Under the pieces are notes generated by a model. The model had not been told where the DNA came from. It saw only the letters and a program-made list of their open reading frames with translations, and did no database searches. From contig JAOUNZ010000051.1 in NCBI GenBank assembly GCA_029880665.1, positions 1 to 6,965 on the forward strand: DNA of 6,965 nucleotides. The letters run 5' to 3'. Of the stretch, positions 5,024-6,965 are shown piece by piece (positions within the stretch are counted from its first letter, which is position 1; each line of letters starts with the position of its first letter). The position numbers were made by a program, and so were the translations under genes. The DNA is from Candidatus Nitrosopumilus sp. Its GTDB lineage: Archaea; Thermoproteota; Nitrososphaeria; Nitrososphaerales; Nitrosopumilaceae.

Positions 5024-6625
5024 TTATTTTTCTGTAGATGCTTTTACAAATGCTTCAAAAACTTCTTCTGGAAATCCGGGTCTACTATTAAATTCAGGAT
5101 GGAATTGAACACCCAGATAAAATTTATGGGATGGAATTTCAAGTATCTCCATTCTTTTTCCATTGTCACTTTCAGCTGAAAATATCAACCCGTTTTTTTC
5201 AAATTCTGGAATGTATTTTTTATTGATCTCATATCTGTGTCTGTGGCGCTTACTAATAACAGATCTGTGATAAATTTTACGCGCATTTGTATTGTCTTTG
5301 AGAAATATTTCATTGGCACCCAATCTAAGTGACCCACCCATATCCGAGATATCTTTTTGTTCTGGAAGTAAATCAACAATTGGATTCATTGCATCGCTTT
5401 TAATCTCTGTAGAATTTGCATCCTCTAATTTTAAGACATATCTTCCAAATGCAACTGCTGCCAATTGAAATCCAAAGCATATTCCAAGATAAGGGATGTT
5501 TTTCTCGCGAGCAAAGTTTGCAGTTTGAATAATTCCCTCGGATCCTCTTGTGCCAAACCCTCCTGGAACTAATATTCCATCATATTTTGATAAAACACTA
5601 TAGTCTGTAATTGACTCAGAATCTATCCAATCAATATCAATGGATTTACCTGTTTTTGCTCCTGCATGTCTTAGTGCATGATTTACACTGACATAACTAT
5701 CAGCAAGTGTAACATATTTTCCAACCATTGCAATATTTATCTTCTGATCTTCATGATTTACCATGTTTTCTGCAATCTTATTCCACTGATCCCATTTGGT
5801 AGATGTATTGACCATGCCAACCTTTCCGAATTTTGTAAATATCGAATCCATGATTCCTTGGTCATAGAGCATCTGTGGAACTTGGAAAATGGATTTTGCA
5901 TCATGGCATGATAAAACGTCTTTTGGCGTGACATTTGTAAACATCGCAATCTTTTGTTTTGTTTTTTCTTCCAGCGGAAGAGTGCATCTTACTGCCAAAA
6001 AGTCTGGCTGTATACCTATTCTTCTAAGCTCTTGAACGCTATGTTGAGTTGGTTTTGTCTTTTGTTCCCCAACCACATCAAGGGATGGCGCTAATGTCAC
6101 ATGAACAAAAATCACACCTTGCGGGCCTTCTTCAACTCTCATTTGTCTGAGTGCCTCCAGAAATGGTAGCGATTCTATGTCCCCCACAGTACCGCCACAT
6201 TCTACAATCAAAAAGTCTAATTTTTCATCTTCGGCAATTTTTCTAATTCTATTTTTTATCTCATCAGTCACATGAGGGATAATCTGAACACATGCTCCCA
6301 AATACTCTCCTTTTCTTTCTGCTTCAATCACAGAAGAGTAAACTTGAGCTGTTGTAATGTTGTGACTTTTCAGAATATTTTGGTTTAAAAATCTTTCATA
6401 GTTTCCAATATCCATATCACATTCTCCTCCATCTTCAGTGACAAAGACTTCACCATGAGCCACAGGATTCATTGTTCCTGCATCATAGTTTAGATATGGA
6501 TCTATTTTTACGCATGATACTTTTTGATCCGCCAACTGTAATAATTTTGCAATTGAGGATGTAGTTACACCTTTTCCAAGGCCCGACATTACACCGCCTG
6601 TCACAAAAATAAACTTCGTCTGCAC
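5024..6625 (-). CDS. pyrG: CTP synthase (glutamine-hydrolysing)
   Basis: This enzyme converts UTP, ATP and glutamine to CTP, the last step of de novo pyrimidine nucleotide synthesis, in the cytoplasm. The length, 533 residues, is normal. The N-terminal synthetase domain (about 1-270) has the P-loop-like FVTGGVMSGLGKG (7-19), IDPYLNYDAGTMNP (41-54), Asp72 in the DMDIGNYERF segment and Glu142 in VECGGTVGDIES, matching the magnesium ligands of characterised enzymes. The C-terminal class I glutamine amidotransferase domain (about 296-530) has PGGFGTRG (354-361), nucleophile Cys383 in LGICFGFQ, and His509/Glu511 in GVQFHPEF, so the triad is complete. Translation starts with GTG at 6625; no ATG gives a better N-terminus, and MQTKFIFVTGG matches the family start. 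Convergent with NAD kinase, divergent from the cupredoxin gene. CTP also feeds CDP-archaeol synthesis, the substrate of the lipid enzyme in this window. Confidence 0.98.
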   Translation of the reverse strand: MQTKFIFVTGGVMSGLGKGVTTSSIAKLLQLADQKVSCVKIDPYLNYDAGTMNPVAHGEVFVTEDGGECDMDIGNYERFLNQNILKSHNITTAQVYSSVIEAERKGEYLGACVQIIPHVTDEIKNRIRKIAEDEKLDFLIVECGGTVGDIESLPFLEALRQMRVEEGPQGVIFVHVTLAPSLDVVGEQKTKPTQHSVQELRRIGIQPDFLAVRCTLPLEEKTKQKIAMFTNVTPKDVLSCHDAKSIFQVPQMLYDQGIMDSIFTKFGKVGMVNTSTKWDQWNKIAENMVNHEDQKINIAMVGKYVTLADSYVSVNHALRHAGAKTGKSIDIDWIDSESITDYSVLSKYDGILVPGGFGTRGSEGIIQTANFAREKNIPYLGICFGFQLAAVAFGRYVLKLEDANSTEIKSDAMNPIVDLLPEQKDISDMGGSLRLGANEIFLKDNTNARKIYHRSVISKRHRHRYEINKKYIPEFEKNGLIFSAESDNGKRMEILEIPSHKFYLGVQFHPEFNSRPGFPEEVFEAFVKASTEK

Positions 6626-6675
6626 ATTAATGAAACAAGTATCTGGTTTTTGTATGTTTTGTCGATCTTGAATAG

Positions 6676-6685
6676 TTGAAATACC
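6676..6685 (+). promoter_or_regulatory. Candidate TATA-like box of the cupredoxin gene
   Basis: TTGAAATACC spans -30 to -21 before the ATG at 6706. The match to an archaeal TATA box is poor, but the distance is that of the other leaderless promoters here and no Shine-Dalgarno sequence precedes the ATG. The 80 nt between the start codons must also hold the divergent promoter of CTP synthase, for which I see only a weak A-rich candidate around 6646-6660. Confidence 0.3.
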
Positions 6686-6705
6686 TAATCATACACAACA
6701 GTATT

Positions 6706-6965
6706 ATGAGAATGAAATCTGTAGCTTTATCCTTATTTTTTGTATTTATCATAGGATTTGGTAGTTTAGCCTTTGCTGAAACATACGATATTAAAATACC
6801 CTCAGGAGCAGCAGATCCTAATGCTCCTTATTTTTGGTCTGAAAAATCAACTGGCGTAACTACAGGCGAAATCACGATATACCCAAGAGATTCGGTTACA
6901 TGGAGTAATGCAGACACTGCATTCCATACCATTACGTCAATCACTAAAGATGGTGAAGTTGACGG
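6706..6965 (+). CDS. Secreted blue-copper (cupredoxin/plastocyanin-like) protein, 3' truncated by window edge
   Basis: The frame from ATG 6706 stays open to the window end (86 complete codons). Residues 1-24 form a Sec signal peptide: basic Met-Arg-Met-Lys, a hydrophobic core rich in Leu/Phe/Ile, and an AFA|E cleavage site after residue 24. The mature part begins ETYDIKIPSGAADPNAPYFW and continues to an Ig-like beta strand pattern with ITIYPRDSVTWSNADTAFHTITS. That pattern, a V-T-W strand followed by a loop and the first copper-ligand His (His74), is characteristic of plastocyanin/azurin-type cupredoxins. The remaining ligands (Cys, His, Met or equivalent) lie beyond the edge, so copper binding is inferred. 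Such proteins are numerous in ammonia-oxidising archaea and are thought to carry electrons outside the membrane. ATG 6712 is an alternative start two codons later. Any further domain or membrane anchor is not visible. Confidence 0.85.
   Translation, partial: MRMKSVALSLFFVFIIGFGSLAFAETYDIKIPSGAADPNAPYFWSEKSTGVTTGEITIYPRDSVTWSNADTAFHTITSITKDGEVD

Noticed and set aside
5185..5379. Small frame antisense-phase within CTP synthase (64 codons), with others at 5678-5911 and 5758-5949
   Set aside because: All lie inside the intact pyrG frame with complete catalytic residues, and none has a recognisable domain.

Overview
The window looks like a piece of a chromosome from an ammonia-oxidising Thaumarchaeota/Nitrososphaerota lineage, probably marine group I.1a (Nitrosopumilus/Nitrosarchaeum-like). 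The evidence is the AT-rich composition, an archaeal-type ThrRS, ribosomal protein eS26 (found in eukaryotes and the TACK archaea, absent from most Euryarchaeota), an archaetidylinositol-phosphate-synthase-type membrane enzyme, a secreted cupredoxin, and TATA-like boxes placed about 24-30 nt directly upstream of start codons, as expected for leaderless mRNAs. The lineage call is an inference from gene content; no rRNA gene is present.

Layout. The 3' part of thrS (1-674, +) is followed 2 nt later by an agmatinase-family ureohydrolase (677-1552, +), apparently one operon. A 238-nt intergenic stretch holds a T7 tract and a promoter. Next comes a CDP-alcohol phosphatidyltransferase (1791-2369, +), whose stop codon interlocks with the stop of the convergent eS26 gene (2366-2653, -). 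After a divergent promoter region come a 34-residue CxxC/CxxC microprotein (2780-2884, +), a PfkB-family sugar kinase overlapping it by 14 nt (2871-3779, +), and an NAD-kinase-like protein with a C-terminal winged-helix domain (3819-4817, +). A 206-nt convergent intergenic region contains two identical T-tract terminator-like elements and a hairpin. CTP synthase follows (5024-6625, -), then, divergently, the start of a secreted blue-copper-type protein (6706 to the window edge, +).

Together the genes are mostly housekeeping: translation (ThrRS, eS26), polyamine synthesis (agmatinase), ether-lipid headgroup synthesis, cofactor and nucleotide metabolism (NAD kinase, CTP synthase) and periplasmic copper/electron transfer. 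CTP synthase and the lipid enzyme are loosely linked by chemistry, because CTP supplies the CDP-archaeol that the lipid enzyme uses; nothing in the sequence shows co-regulation. I see no mobile elements, CRISPR arrays, tRNA or rRNA genes. The least ordinary items are the NAD kinase with altered motifs fused to a DNA-binding-type domain, and the cysteine microprotein overlapping the sugar kinase.
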